5,873 bases of DNA from an uncultured Clostridia bacterium (GCA_934615145.1 CAKTTM010000121.1:1-5873), one strand, 5' to 3'; positions 1 through 5,614 are shown, counted from the stretch's first letter. Program-made: numbers and translations. The notes: a model not told the origin generated them from the letters alone.

Positions 1-419
1 GCTTTGACGAGCAAGCGGTACATCTGAGCCTCAGGCCCCCGGTGCTGCCAGAAGGCATGGAATTGCCCGAGGGCTGGCAGGGTGACTATTACCCCGCCTG
101 GTTGCCTGATGGCATGACAGTGGAAATCAGAAACAGCCATGCGCAGGCCCTGACGCACGTGGCTGTTTTTCGCAATGCTCACTATCCGAAAGCCAGGCTG
201 GACTTCAGTGAGTTCGGCGCACAAAATGCCGTCAGCCTGAGCACGCAGGGCATGATCACGCGCTTTGAGACCATTGCGGGGCGAGAAACCATGGTGCTGA
301 CAGGCTTAGGGGAGTTTCATATGATATGGGCGGAGGATGATCGCTTTTTCCTGCTGCGGGGCAACCTGGATGAGCATGATATGCTGCGCGTGTACCAAAG
401 CATCACAAGAATAAGATAG
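1..419 (+). CDS. C-terminal part of a DUF4367-type protein (5' end outside window)
   Basis: The frame is open from the window edge (first full codon at 3) to the TAG at 417-419, giving 138 residues; a GTG at 42 is only an internal codon, so the gene begins upstream. What is seen: a stretch reading PEGWQGDYYPAWLPDGM, a central beta-rich segment, then ETMVLTG, a Trp-containing strand (HMIWAEDDRFFLLRGNL) and a final helix ending in QSI. Proline-rich entry, G.E/T.V, W...F.L.G and a terminal ..SI helix are the pattern I associate with DUF4367 domains, which sit extracellularly at the C-terminus of single-pass, often anti-sigma-like, membrane proteins of Bacillota. The N-terminal cytoplasmic part and membrane helix would lie outside the window, so an anti-sigma role is inference. 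It is followed 80 bases later by a secreted protein gene on the same strand, with no terminator between, so the two are probably cotranscribed. Confidence 0.72.
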   Translation, partial: FDEQAVHLSLRPPVLPEGMELPEGWQGDYYPAWLPDGMTVEIRNSHAQALTHVAVFRNAHYPKARLDFSEFGAQNAVSLSTQGMITRFETIAGRETMVLTGLGEFHMIWAEDDRFFLLRGNLDEHDMLRVYQSITRIR

Positions 420-499
420 TTTGCTGCGCCATGGTTGTAACAAAAGCTCTGCCAGCACGACTATAGGGATGAGGGACAACACAACAGGAGGGCAATAGC

Positions 500-1210
500 A
501 TGACAAGAAGACATTGGGGCACATGCTGCCTGGCGCTGCTGCTGATTCTGGCGGGGCTCAGTGGGATGGCGGAGCAAACCGATATAGGCCCGGTGGCGGT
601 GGATGCAGCGCTGGCCAGGCGCAGCCATGAAGCGGTGATCACCTGGTTTAATGAACAGGGCAGCTGGGACGGAACGGCCTGGCACAGCCGCAGGGTTCAG
701 GACGATTGGCGCAAGGAAAAGGTGTTCAGCAGCTATTACGATGTGCAAATTGACTATCAGCAAGCGGATGGGCCGCCACATCATTATGCGTTGACCTATG
801 ACGCCTCCGGCAGCCTGATACGCATTGAATACTGGACAAGGCCTCTCCCCCCTGCGCGAGGAGCAGACTTTTCGGCGCTCAGCCCCAAAGAGCAAAGCGA
901 CAAGGTGCTAGGGCCTATCCGGGAGAATCTGAAAAAACAGGGCATCACCAAGGCCTGGACGGTGTTGCGGGCTGCGGAGACGCTGCCGATTTCCCGCTCC
1001 CATTATGAGCCAGGGCAGGAGCCTGTGGCGATTGCGTACATGGTGGAGCACATTAGCTGTAAGGGCGAGGGGCTTTACCCCGATGGCTATGCCACGGTGA
1101 CATATAGCACCACGCATGACTTTATCGAGCGCTGGGATTTCCCACAGCCCAGCATGCTCAACCTGCCCCCTGACCTCCAGGAAGCAGCGCTGCAAGCCTC
1201 CCAATTGTAA
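500..1210 (+). CDS. Secreted protein of unknown family, 236 aa
   Basis: Start chosen at ATG 500 because AGGAGGG (486-492) lies 7 bases upstream. Residues 1-24 form a classical Sec signal peptide: basic MTRRHW, a Leu-rich core (LALLLILAGL) and a G-M-A cleavage site before Glu25; the two cysteines at 9-10 are not in a lipobox, so it is probably exported and released rather than lipidated. The mature part has a helical opening (35-53), a beta-rich segment at about 79-112 (YDVQIDYQ, HHYALTYDASGSLIRIEY) that resembles the strand-turn-strand of small PepSY-like folds, a charged helix (128-148), and a second beta region (175-212) with a lone Cys187. I do not recognise the family and assign no function. 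It is likely the last gene of the transcript carrying the DUF4367 protein, since an intrinsic terminator follows 18 bases after the stop codon. Confidence 0.8.
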   Translation: MTRRHWGTCCLALLLILAGLSGMAEQTDIGPVAVDAALARRSHEAVITWFNEQGSWDGTAWHSRRVQDDWRKEKVFSSYYDVQIDYQQADGPPHHYALTYDASGSLIRIEYWTRPLPPARGADFSALSPKEQSDKVLGPIRENLKKQGITKAWTVLRAAETLPISRSHYEPGQEPVAIAYMVEHISCKGEGLYPDGYATVTYSTTHDFIERWDFPQPSMLNLPPDLQEAALQASQL

Positions 1211-1228
1211 ACACATTTGTAACAACTG

Positions 1229-1256
1229 GCCGTCCGGCGCATCCGGGCGGCTTTTT
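1229..1256 (+). terminator. Rho-independent terminator after the 236-aa secreted protein
   Basis: A 9-bp GC-rich stem pairs 1229-1237 (gccgtccgg) with 1243-1251 (ccgggcggc), with one G-U pair at 1233/1247 and a 5-base loop (cgcat). Five T residues follow directly (1252-1256). This is a textbook intrinsic terminator and separates the upstream pair of genes from the large solute-binding-like gene. Confidence 0.9.
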
Positions 1257-1302
1257 CGTGCTAAGCTGAATGCAAGAGCGACTTCCTAAGGAGCCGACTG
1301 AT

Positions 1303-1310
1303 AAGGAGGG
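1303..1310 (+). promoter_or_regulatory. Ribosome binding site that fixes the start of the 706-aa protein
   Basis: AAGGAGGG at 1303-1310 sits 7 bases before ATG 1318. The frame is open further up to an ATG at 1270, but that codon has no Shine-Dalgarno sequence, and its 16 extra residues (MQERLPKEP...) would precede the signal peptide. A second, weaker copy, TAAGGAG (1287-1293), repeats 15 bases upstream of TAAGGAG 1302-1308 and has no start codon at a suitable distance. Confidence 0.85.
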
Positions 1311-1317
1311 ATCGATC

Positions 1318-3438
1318 ATGAAGCGATACGCGAATCGAAGCTGGAAGAGCCTGCTGGCGCTGGCACTGATGCTGGCGCTGTGCCTGGCGCTGCTGCCGGC
1401 CGGCGCCGACACGCCCAACCGAAATATCAACCTGGGCGAGGAGACCTGGTACATGAGCATGCTGGCCCACGAGGGCAGGCTGCTGGGGCTGAACACCGAG
1501 GGGCTGTTTGAGCTGTCGCTTGACGATGGCAAGCCCACACTGCTCAGCGCCGACATACGGGGCAACTATGGGCCCAAGGGCGTCATCGAGGGCGTGGATG
1601 TGCTGCTGGCAGGTGGTGAGCAGCTCTACGCCCTCAACAGCGGGCTAGGCGAGTTCTACAGCTTGACGCTCCAGCCCGAGCCAAAGCTGAGCCTGCTGCA
1701 TACTTTTACCGACCTGCAGGACATCAGCCTGGGCGACTGGTTCATACAGGAGGGCCAGCTGGTGGGGTTCAATGATTACGCGGGCCAGCTGTGGCAGGGC
1801 GATATCGCAAGCGGCAAGGGCCAGGCCCGGCCGCTAGCCGGCATCAACCGCCTGACGGCCTACAAGCCAGGCAGCTACGCCGGGCTGCGGATGGTCACGC
1901 AGGAGGGCGGCCGCGTCTGGCAGCTGGCCGCCATCGACAGCCAGACACTGGCCATCAGCCCGCTGCATGATCTGCCGGGCGAGACCTCGCCCCACGCGCT
2001 GATCTACGATGCCCCGGCTGACCGCCTGATCATGGCCGGCCGCAGCACCATCGACCTGTGGCAGCAGGACCAGGGCCTGCGCGAGGCGGCCTTCTACGCG
2101 CCTGGCGACGCCGGGCAGCTGCTGGTGCTGGGGCCCGACCTGGTCTCGCTGACGGTGGATGGCCTGCTGGTCATCCGCTCGCTCAAGGAGGATGCCATGG
2201 CCGGGCGCATGACGCTGAGCGTGATGGACCCCATCGGCCGGGGCAATGACTACCTGGGCTTCATCGAGCAGCACCCGCAGATCGAGCTGAAGTTTGTGGG
2301 CGTGATGGAGGAGGACGAGGCCGAGGCGCACTTCATACAGCACATGCTCACCCGCGATGACACGGTGGATGTCTACCTGCTGCGCGATCAGAACCTGCTG
2401 GATGTATTGAAGCGCAAGGGCTACGCGCTGGACATGGCGCAGAACCCTGACCTGGCCTCGCGCGCCGCGCGCCTGCTGCCGGCCCTGCGTCAGGCCTTGG
2501 GCGATGAGCAGCGCCTGCTGGCCTTCCCCAAGGAGTTTTACCTGACCATGCTCAGCTACCATGTGGACAGCTTCAAGACCCTGGGGCTCAGCCTGCCCAC
2601 CACCTATATGGAGTACTACCAGTTCTGCCACGACTGGCTGAGCACCAAGGCCCAGCAGCACGAGGACTACCGCCTGATGCCCTTTGAAAACGGCATGGAC
2701 ATCTTAAGCCTGCTGCGCCGCTACGCCGACGAGCAAAGCGCCCAGGGCAAGCCGCTGCGCTTTAATACGCCAGAGATGACAGAGTTGCTGACGCTCTATC
2801 ACCAGCTGACCAAGCTGGAGCCCGCCCTGCCCGAGGGCCAGGCCCAGTGGCTGTTTTACAGCTACGATATCCCGGCCAAGGGCGAGTATGACTACCTCCC
2901 CCTGACCTTCGACAAGGCTGCCCCCTTCACCTTGGGCTTCGCGCCCGGCTCCTTCAAGTATTATGTGGTCAACCCCTACACCAAGTCGCCCGAGCAGGCC
3001 CTGCTGCTGATCGAGGGCTTTGCCAAGGGTCTGCACTCACGTCAGGAGTTGATACTCTACACCGACAAGGATCTGCCCGTGCCCAACCCCAACTATGAGG
3101 CGCATCTCAAGCAGCGCCTGGAGGGACTGGCGCGCTACGAAAAGATGCTGGCCGAGGCCGGCGAGCTGGAGCGCCGCCAGCTGGAGGATCAGGTCAAGCT
3201 GATGCGCGAGGACATCGAGCTGGATCGCGAGCGCAGCCGCTGGGAGATCAGCCAGGCCGAGGTGGACAGCTGGCTCAAATACGCAGGCAAGGTCTACTTA
3301 AACCCCTTCAACCCCATCCCCCAGCTGATGGCCCAGTACCCCGGCTTCTTTGACAGCATCCACTCTAACCCCAACTTCGACGTGGCGCAGTTCCTCAGCC
3401 AGCTTGACGACATGGTGGACAAGGCGACAAAGGAGTAG
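1318..3438 (+). CDS. Secreted beta-propeller-like / extracellular solute-binding fusion protein, 706 aa
   Basis: Residues 1-30 are a Sec signal peptide (basic MKRYANRSWK, long Leu/Ala core, A-G-A before Asp31). Cys22 is preceded by L-A-L inside the hydrophobic core, so there is no proper lipobox. Residues about 40-292 contain roughly six 35-45-residue repeating units of strand-turn-strand type (for example GRLLGLNTEGLFELSLDDG, EQLYALNSGLGEFYSL, DRLIMAGRSTIDLWQQD), consistent with a beta-propeller. Residues about 297-595 match the layout of ABC family 1 solute-binding proteins: an opening strand (MTLSVMDP), then FIEQHPQIELKFV, DTVDVYLLRDQNLLDVLKRKGYALDM, FPKEFYLTMLSYHVDSFKTL, LPTTYMEYYQFCHDW, and YYVVNPYTKSPEQALLLIEGFAKG. 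Residues about 594-650 are a highly charged helical, probably coiled-coil, segment. The protein ends in a hydrophobic/acidic helix (FLSQLDDMVDKATKE) typical of the family. No permease or ATPase gene is nearby, so transport is not shown; it could instead sense or bind a ligand at the surface. Codon use is strongly GC-rich, which produces long spurious frames on both strands. Confidence 0.85.
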   Translation: MKRYANRSWKSLLALALMLALCLALLPAGADTPNRNINLGEETWYMSMLAHEGRLLGLNTEGLFELSLDDGKPTLLSADIRGNYGPKGVIEGVDVLLAGGEQLYALNSGLGEFYSLTLQPEPKLSLLHTFTDLQDISLGDWFIQEGQLVGFNDYAGQLWQGDIASGKGQARPLAGINRLTAYKPGSYAGLRMVTQEGGRVWQLAAIDSQTLAISPLHDLPGETSPHALIYDAPADRLIMAGRSTIDLWQQDQGLREAAFYAPGDAGQLLVLGPDLVSLTVDGLLVIRSLKEDAMAGRMTLSVMDPIGRGNDYLGFIEQHPQIELKFVGVMEEDEAEAHFIQHMLTRDDTVDVYLLRDQNLLDVLKRKGYALDMAQNPDLASRAARLLPALRQALGDEQRLLAFPKEFYLTMLSYHVDSFKTLGLSLPTTYMEYYQFCHDWLSTKAQQHEDYRLMPFENGMDILSLLRRYADEQSAQGKPLRFNTPEMTELLTLYHQLTKLEPALPEGQAQWLFYSYDIPAKGEYDYLPLTFDKAAPFTLGFAPGSFKYYVVNPYTKSPEQALLLIEGFAKGLHSRQELILYTDKDLPVPNPNYEAHLKQRLEGLARYEKMLAEAGELERRQLEDQVKLMREDIELDRERSRWEISQAEVDSWLKYAGKVYLNPFNPIPQLMAQYPGFFDSIHSNPNFDVAQFLSQLDDMVDKATKE

Positions 3439-3469
3439 GAGACCAGAAGCGATCTGAGCATCAAACAGT

Positions 3470-3499
3470 GCCGCCGCGGACAAGATTCGCGGCGGCTTT
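3470..3499 (+). terminator. Rho-independent terminator after the 706-aa protein
   Basis: A perfect 9-bp stem pairs 3470-3478 (gccgccgcg) with 3488-3496 (cgcggcggc) around a 9-base loop (gacaagatt). The tail is short, TTTGCATTT at 3497-3505, so the U-tract is interrupted, but the stem is very stable. It lies 31 bases after the stop codon of the solute-binding-like gene. Confidence 0.82.
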
Positions 3500-3506
3500 G
3501 CATTTG

Positions 3507-3526
3507 GCGGCGCTGCGCCCCGCCGC
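3507..3526 (+). repeat. GC-rich inverted repeat just upstream of a promoter
   Basis: GCGGCG at 3507-3512 pairs with CGCCGC at 3521-3526 around an 8-base spacer. No T-run follows, so it is not a second standard terminator. It ends 4 bases before the -35 box at 3531, where an operator or a transcription-insulating hairpin could lie. It may equally be leftover GC-rich sequence, since its arms also resemble those of the neighbouring terminator. Confidence 0.4.
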
Positions 3527-3530
3527 AGGC

Positions 3531-3559
3531 TTGACATGACCTTTACAGTTTTGTATCAT
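3531..3559 (+). promoter_or_regulatory. Near-consensus sigma-A promoter for the transglutaminase/dockerin gene
   Basis: A perfect -35 box TTGACA (3531-3536), an exact 17-base spacer and a -10 box TATCAT (3554-3559, five of six consensus bases). Transcription would begin near 3566, leaving a leader of about 54 bases before the start codon at 3620. The quality of the boxes suggests strong transcription, and the terminator upstream makes this the start of a new transcription unit. Confidence 0.85.
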
Positions 3560-3619
3560 GCAATCATTGACTGATGAATACCTGTCCGAGGACTCCATTC
3601 TGCAAGCGAGGAGCAATGC

Positions 3620-4651
3620 ATGAAAAGAGGTTTGAGCTTCCTGGTCGCCTTCCTGCTCTTGATGAGCCTGTTGCCGCTGGCTGGCTATGCGGCATCAAGC
3701 AATGACTTCCCAATCGTCGCCATCGCAGTGGATAAGAGCGAGATCAAGCAGGGTGAAAGCATCACCGCCACCTGGAGCTTTTCAGGAGGCGGGGAGATCA
3801 TCAAAGAGAAGATCTACTGGTCACTTTGTGATGAGCAGGGCAACTGGACAAGTCAATCCCCGCTCGAAAACACAGGCCGTTCTACCATCACGCCCACCGG
3901 GGCGACCTGGGCTGTTCTGTTTATCGAGTTGACCAACGCACAATGGGAATGGAAGTACTGGCGATCGACCACTGTGATGATTGCCCAGCCTAAAGAAAAG
4001 CCACAGCGCTTTACTCAAAAACAGCTCACCGCCAAGGTCAAGGAGATAGCCGCCAAGTGTAAAGCCAGCGCCAGCACCGCCTATGCCAGGGCCAAATGGC
4101 TGCACGACTACCTTGCCGATAACGCCATCTATGACTATAGCTTTACTTACTATAAGCCCGAAGGCGTGCTGCTGGCCGGCAAGGGCGTGTGTCAGAGTTT
4201 CGCTGAGGCCTACCAGCTGCTGCTCAAAGAGGTGGGCATCCCGAATCGATTAGTGTCCGGCAAGGCGAACAACTCGTCGGGCGTGGAAAAGTGGGAAGGC
4301 CATGCCTGGAACCTGGTGCAGATCGATGGTAATTGGTATCATGTGGACGTCACCTGGGACGAGACCGGAGGCCATAAGTACTTCCTCAAGTCTGATGACT
4401 TCATGAGGAAAAATCATCGCTGGTCAGGCACGCGCTATCCGGCGCCCTATTCCTGGGGTGAAAAACCAGCGCCCAAAGTCCCGGGCGACGCTAACGCGGA
4501 TACCTTTGTGGACATGCTGGATCTGCAGGCCATGATTGACCACATGCTTGGGGTAGCTGCCTGCGCCTCCCCCGCCAATGCCGACGCTGATGGCAAGAAC
4601 GGCATCGACGCCGCGGATCTGGTGTTTGTCATTAACACGATCGTCAAGTAG
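3620..4651 (+). CDS. Secreted Ig-like / transglutaminase-like / dockerin protein, 343 aa
   Basis: ATG 3620 follows GAGGAG (3608-3613) at 6 bases. Residues 1-25 are a Sec signal peptide (MKRG, hydrophobic core, G-Y-A-A cleavage region). Residues about 30-123 are beta-rich and end in TTVMIAQP, like a bacterial Ig-like domain. Residues about 132-270 are a transglutaminase-like domain of the papain-type fold: AKWLHDYLADNAIYDYSF, then GVCQSFAEAYQLLLKEVGIPNRLVSG with candidate nucleophile Cys191, GHAWNLVQIDGNWYHVDVTWD with His228 and Asp243, and HKYFLKSDDFM. All three triad residues are present, so it is potentially active, as a peptidase or a cross-linking enzyme; the substrate cannot be read from sequence. 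After a Pro-rich linker (281-288), residues 289-343 form a type I dockerin: the first calcium loop is canonical (D290, N292, D294, D298, D301), while the second (D322, D324, D330, D333) has Lys326 at loop position 5. Dockerins bind cohesins on scaffoldins or the cell surface; no cohesin is in the window. Confidence 0.92.
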   Translation: MKRGLSFLVAFLLLMSLLPLAGYAASSNDFPIVAIAVDKSEIKQGESITATWSFSGGGEIIKEKIYWSLCDEQGNWTSQSPLENTGRSTITPTGATWAVLFIELTNAQWEWKYWRSTTVMIAQPKEKPQRFTQKQLTAKVKEIAAKCKASASTAYARAKWLHDYLADNAIYDYSFTYYKPEGVLLAGKGVCQSFAEAYQLLLKEVGIPNRLVSGKANNSSGVEKWEGHAWNLVQIDGNWYHVDVTWDETGGHKYFLKSDDFMRKNHRWSGTRYPAPYSWGEKPAPKVPGDANADTFVDMLDLQAMIDHMLGVAACASPANADADGKNGIDAADLVFVINTIVK

Positions 4652-4698
4652 CGTGTTTATCAACAGCCCGGGGAACCAGAGCCACCCCAAACTCGCCC

Positions 4699-4727
4699 TT
4701 GCATTCGGCTTTTCTCCCTGCTATAAT
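4699..4727 (+). promoter_or_regulatory. rpmE promoter, extended -10
   Basis: A perfect -10 box TATAAT (4722-4727) is preceded by TGC (4719-4721), forming an extended -10 element. The -35 box TTGCAT (4699-4704) matches the first three consensus bases, with a 17-base spacer. The start of transcription should fall near 4734, giving a leader of about 58 bases. It explains expression of rpmE independently of the surface-protein gene upstream, after which I see no convincing terminator. Confidence 0.85.
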
Positions 4728-4735
4728 GCTTTTTA

Positions 4736-4785
4736 CGGCTCATGGTTGCGCGCCATGAATCCGAATCAATGCGCAAAAGAGGTGA
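4736..4785 (+). promoter_or_regulatory. Candidate H-type pseudoknot leader of rpmE (ribosomal protein autoregulation)
   Basis: The leader contains a hairpin, TCATGG (4740-4745) with CCATGA (4753-4758), extended below an internal loop by CGG (4736-4738) with CCG (4761-4763). The hairpin loop TTGCGC (4746-4751) is an exact reverse complement of GCGCAA (4771-4776), only one base before the Shine-Dalgarno sequence AGAGGTGA (4778-4785). Together these form a classical H-type pseudoknot with 6-bp stems that would stack next to the ribosome binding site and could block it. Structured leaders of L31 genes and bL31 self-repression are known in other bacteria as I recall; that this one binds bL31 is inference. 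The first loop is very short, so one pair at the junction may have to open. Confidence 0.55.
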
Positions 4786-4791
4786 ACAACC

Positions 4792-4989
4792 ATGAAGACT
4801 GAGATCCATCCCAAGTATGAGAAGGCCACCGTGCGCTGCGTCTGCGGCGAGACCTTCGAGACCGGCTCCGTCCGCAAGGAGATGCGTGTGGACATCTGCT
4901 CCAAGTGCCATCCCTTCTTCACCGGCAAGCAGAAGCTGGTGGACACCGGCGGCCGTGTCGACCGCTTCAAGAAGCGCTACGGCATCTGA
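4792..4989 (+). CDS. rpmE: Large-subunit ribosomal protein bL31, zinc-binding type
   Basis: A 65-residue protein beginning MKTEIHPKY and ending RFKKRYGI, the usual ends and length of bL31. It sits at the subunit interface of the 50S ribosome and contributes to the bridge with the 30S head. The four zinc-ligand cysteines of the C+ form are all present: Cys16 and Cys18 (C-V-C) and Cys36 and Cys39 (C-S-K-C), followed by the family motif [23 protein letters not shown] 4792 is set by AGAGGTGA (4778-4785) 6 bases upstream. It is a single-gene unit with its own promoter (4699-4727) and terminator (5002-5050). Zinc-containing L31 is often paired elsewhere in the genome with a zinc-free paralogue used in zinc limitation; none is visible here. 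Confidence 0.98.
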   Translation: MKTEIHPKYEKATVRCVCGETFETGSVRKEMRVDICSKCHPFFTGKQKLVDTGGRVDRFKKRYGI

Positions 4990-5001
4990 TCGCACAGAAT
5001 C

Positions 5002-5050
5002 AAACAGGCAGACACGCGCAGGCAACTGGCAGCGGTCTGCCTTGTTTTTT
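5002..5050 (+). terminator. Rho-independent terminator after rpmE
   Basis: The stem pairs 5006-5013 (aggcagac) with 5035-5042 (gtctgcct), extended by AAAC (5002-5005) with GTTT (5044-5047) across a one-base bulge at 5043. The loop is long, 21 bases. A run of six T residues lies at 5045-5050. The A-rich left flank and T-run give a bidirectional look, but no minus-strand gene needs it. Confidence 0.82.
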
Positions 5051-5103
5051 AATCTTTTGTGTAAACTTTTGCGGCAGACGCAGTATTGTGGCGCTGTATT
5101 GCG

Positions 5104-5109
5104 TATAAT
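5104..5109 (+). promoter_or_regulatory. Possible -10 box upstream of the 66-aa gene
   Basis: TATAAT at 5104-5109 is a perfect -10 hexamer, but the sequence 17 bases upstream (CAGTAT, 5081-5086) is a poor -35 box and there is no exact TGN extension. If used, transcription would start inside or next to the Shine-Dalgarno sequence, leaving a leader of only about 12 bases. Chance occurrence is a real alternative. Confidence 0.35.
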
Positions 5110-5113
5110 GAAT

Positions 5114-5120
5114 GGAGGGG
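5114..5120 (+). promoter_or_regulatory. Ribosome binding site deciding the start of the 66-aa gene
   Basis: GGAGGGG at 5114-5120 lies 6 bases before ATG 5127. The upstream in-frame ATG at 5112 overlaps this site and has no Shine-Dalgarno of its own, so it is rejected as the start. Confidence 0.7.
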
Positions 5121-5126
5121 AAGCGG

Positions 5127-5327
5127 ATGCATCCCTTGCCTGAGTTGCGCGAGGCCGCGCGGCAGTTGGGCTCGCTTAGAGCCAAGTGCGAGAAGGCGGG
5201 CGAGAAGTTGAGACCAGGCAGCGCGCAGAAGACGCTGAATGCTCGCCGGATCGAGGCGCTGCAGGTGGCGCTGGCGCTGATTGAGCGCGAGATGGGGCAG
5301 GTGGCGGAGGGTGCGGAAGCGCCGTAG
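5127..5327 (+). CDS. Small helical protein of unknown function, 66 aa
   Basis: The frame runs from ATG 5127, supported by GGAGGGG 6 bases upstream, to TAG 5325-5327. The predicted product begins MHPLPELREAARQLGSLRAK and looks like two amphipathic helices (about residues 4-28 and 33-58) joined by a Pro-Gly turn (R29-P30-G31), ending in an Ala/Glu tail. It has one Cys (21), many Arg/Lys residues, no signal peptide and no membrane segment, so it should be cytoplasmic. I do not recognise the family. It lies between the rpmE terminator and a hairpin-rich intergenic region, so it is probably transcribed alone or at low level. The strong ribosome binding site and regular helix periodicity favour a real gene, but in GC-rich DNA a spurious frame of this length cannot be excluded. 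Confidence 0.55.
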   Translation: MHPLPELREAARQLGSLRAKCEKAGEKLRPGSAQKTLNARRIEALQVALALIEREMGQVAEGAEAP

Positions 5328-5513
5328 GTCGTGCGGTCTGCCGCAAAGAATCGCTTCGCTGTCTCAGCGGCTTGAGTGGTTCCGATGGGTTGGCGTAAGG
5401 CTGCATAGCAATCCGCGCCTCACCTTCGCCATGTCACATGCGGCGCGCTACGCGCTGGCATGTTCTGTGGCTCAGGTGACCCACAGTTCGCTATGGTCGC
5501 TCTCTGCGCTCGC

Positions 5514-5535
5514 GGGAGCTCGCTTGAAAGCTCCC
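5514..5535. repeat. Inverted repeat GGGAGCT/AGCTCCC
   Basis: Perfect 7-bp arms at 5514-5520 and 5529-5535 around an 8-base loop (cgcttgaa). It is part of the hairpin cluster between the 66-aa gene and the DUF1385 gene. No T-tract follows. Confidence 0.6.
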
Positions 5536-5549
5536 TAGCTCACTGGGCT

Positions 5550-5581
5550 GCCGCCCGCCTTCATCCCGCACCGCGGGCGGC
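5550..5581. repeat. Inverted repeat GCCGCCCGC/GCGGGCGGC
   Basis: Perfect 9-bp, all-GC arms at 5550-5558 and 5573-5581 around a 14-base loop. It is the most stable stem of the cluster. A further G/C-rich stretch (GGGCTCGGCCCCC, 5582-5594) follows instead of a T-run, so it is not a standard terminator. Confidence 0.65.
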
Positions 5582-5597
5582 GGGCTCGGCCCCCACC

Positions 5598-5614
5598 AAG
5601 GGATTTCATCCCTT
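5598..5614. repeat. Tight hairpin AAGGGAT/ATCCCTT
   Basis: Perfect 7-bp arms at 5598-5604 and 5608-5614 enclose a three-base loop (ttc). It ends 45 bases before the DUF1385 start codon, so it would lie in that gene's leader if transcription begins upstream. Confidence 0.6.

Noticed and set aside
435..467. Possible promoter between the DUF4367 gene and the secreted protein gene (TTGTAA ... GACTAT or TATAGG)
   Set aside because: The -10 candidates match poorly at an acceptable spacing, and the better match has a 21-base spacer. Cotranscription from upstream is simpler.
461..895. Minus-strand open frame opposite the 236-aa secreted protein
   Set aside because: The plus-strand gene has a strong ribosome binding site and a signal peptide. 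The minus frame has neither and no recognisable motif.
1257..1317. Search for a promoter of the 706-aa gene
   Set aside because: No pair of -35 and -10 boxes is convincing in the 61 bases after the terminator or just before it; the promoter is either non-canonical or transcription reads through.
1834..2661. Long open frame on the minus strand (275 codons) inside the solute-binding-like gene
   Set aside because: It is a shadow of GC-rich codon use on the plus strand: no ribosome binding site, Gln/Gly/Val/His-heavy low-complexity product, and it lies wholly inside a gene with clear domain signatures.
4670..4688. Possible terminator after the dockerin protein gene (GGGG/CCCC)
   Set aside because: Only 4 bp with an 11-base loop and no T-run.
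4817..5143. Plus-strand open frame overlapping rpmE in another frame
   Set aside because: Its Ala/Ser/Arg/Pro-rich product is typical of a shifted frame; rpmE itself is certain, and the frame also runs through the rpmE terminator.
5032..5342. Ten-base direct repeat GCGGTCTGCC at 5032-5041 and 5333-5342
   Set aside because: Too short and flanked by unrelated sequence. One copy is part of the rpmE terminator, so chance similarity is likely.
5281..5538. Open frame running into the hairpin-rich intergenic region
   Set aside because: It has no ribosome binding site, overlaps the end of the 66-aa gene and has Arg/Ala/Ser-rich content; inverted repeats explain the region better.
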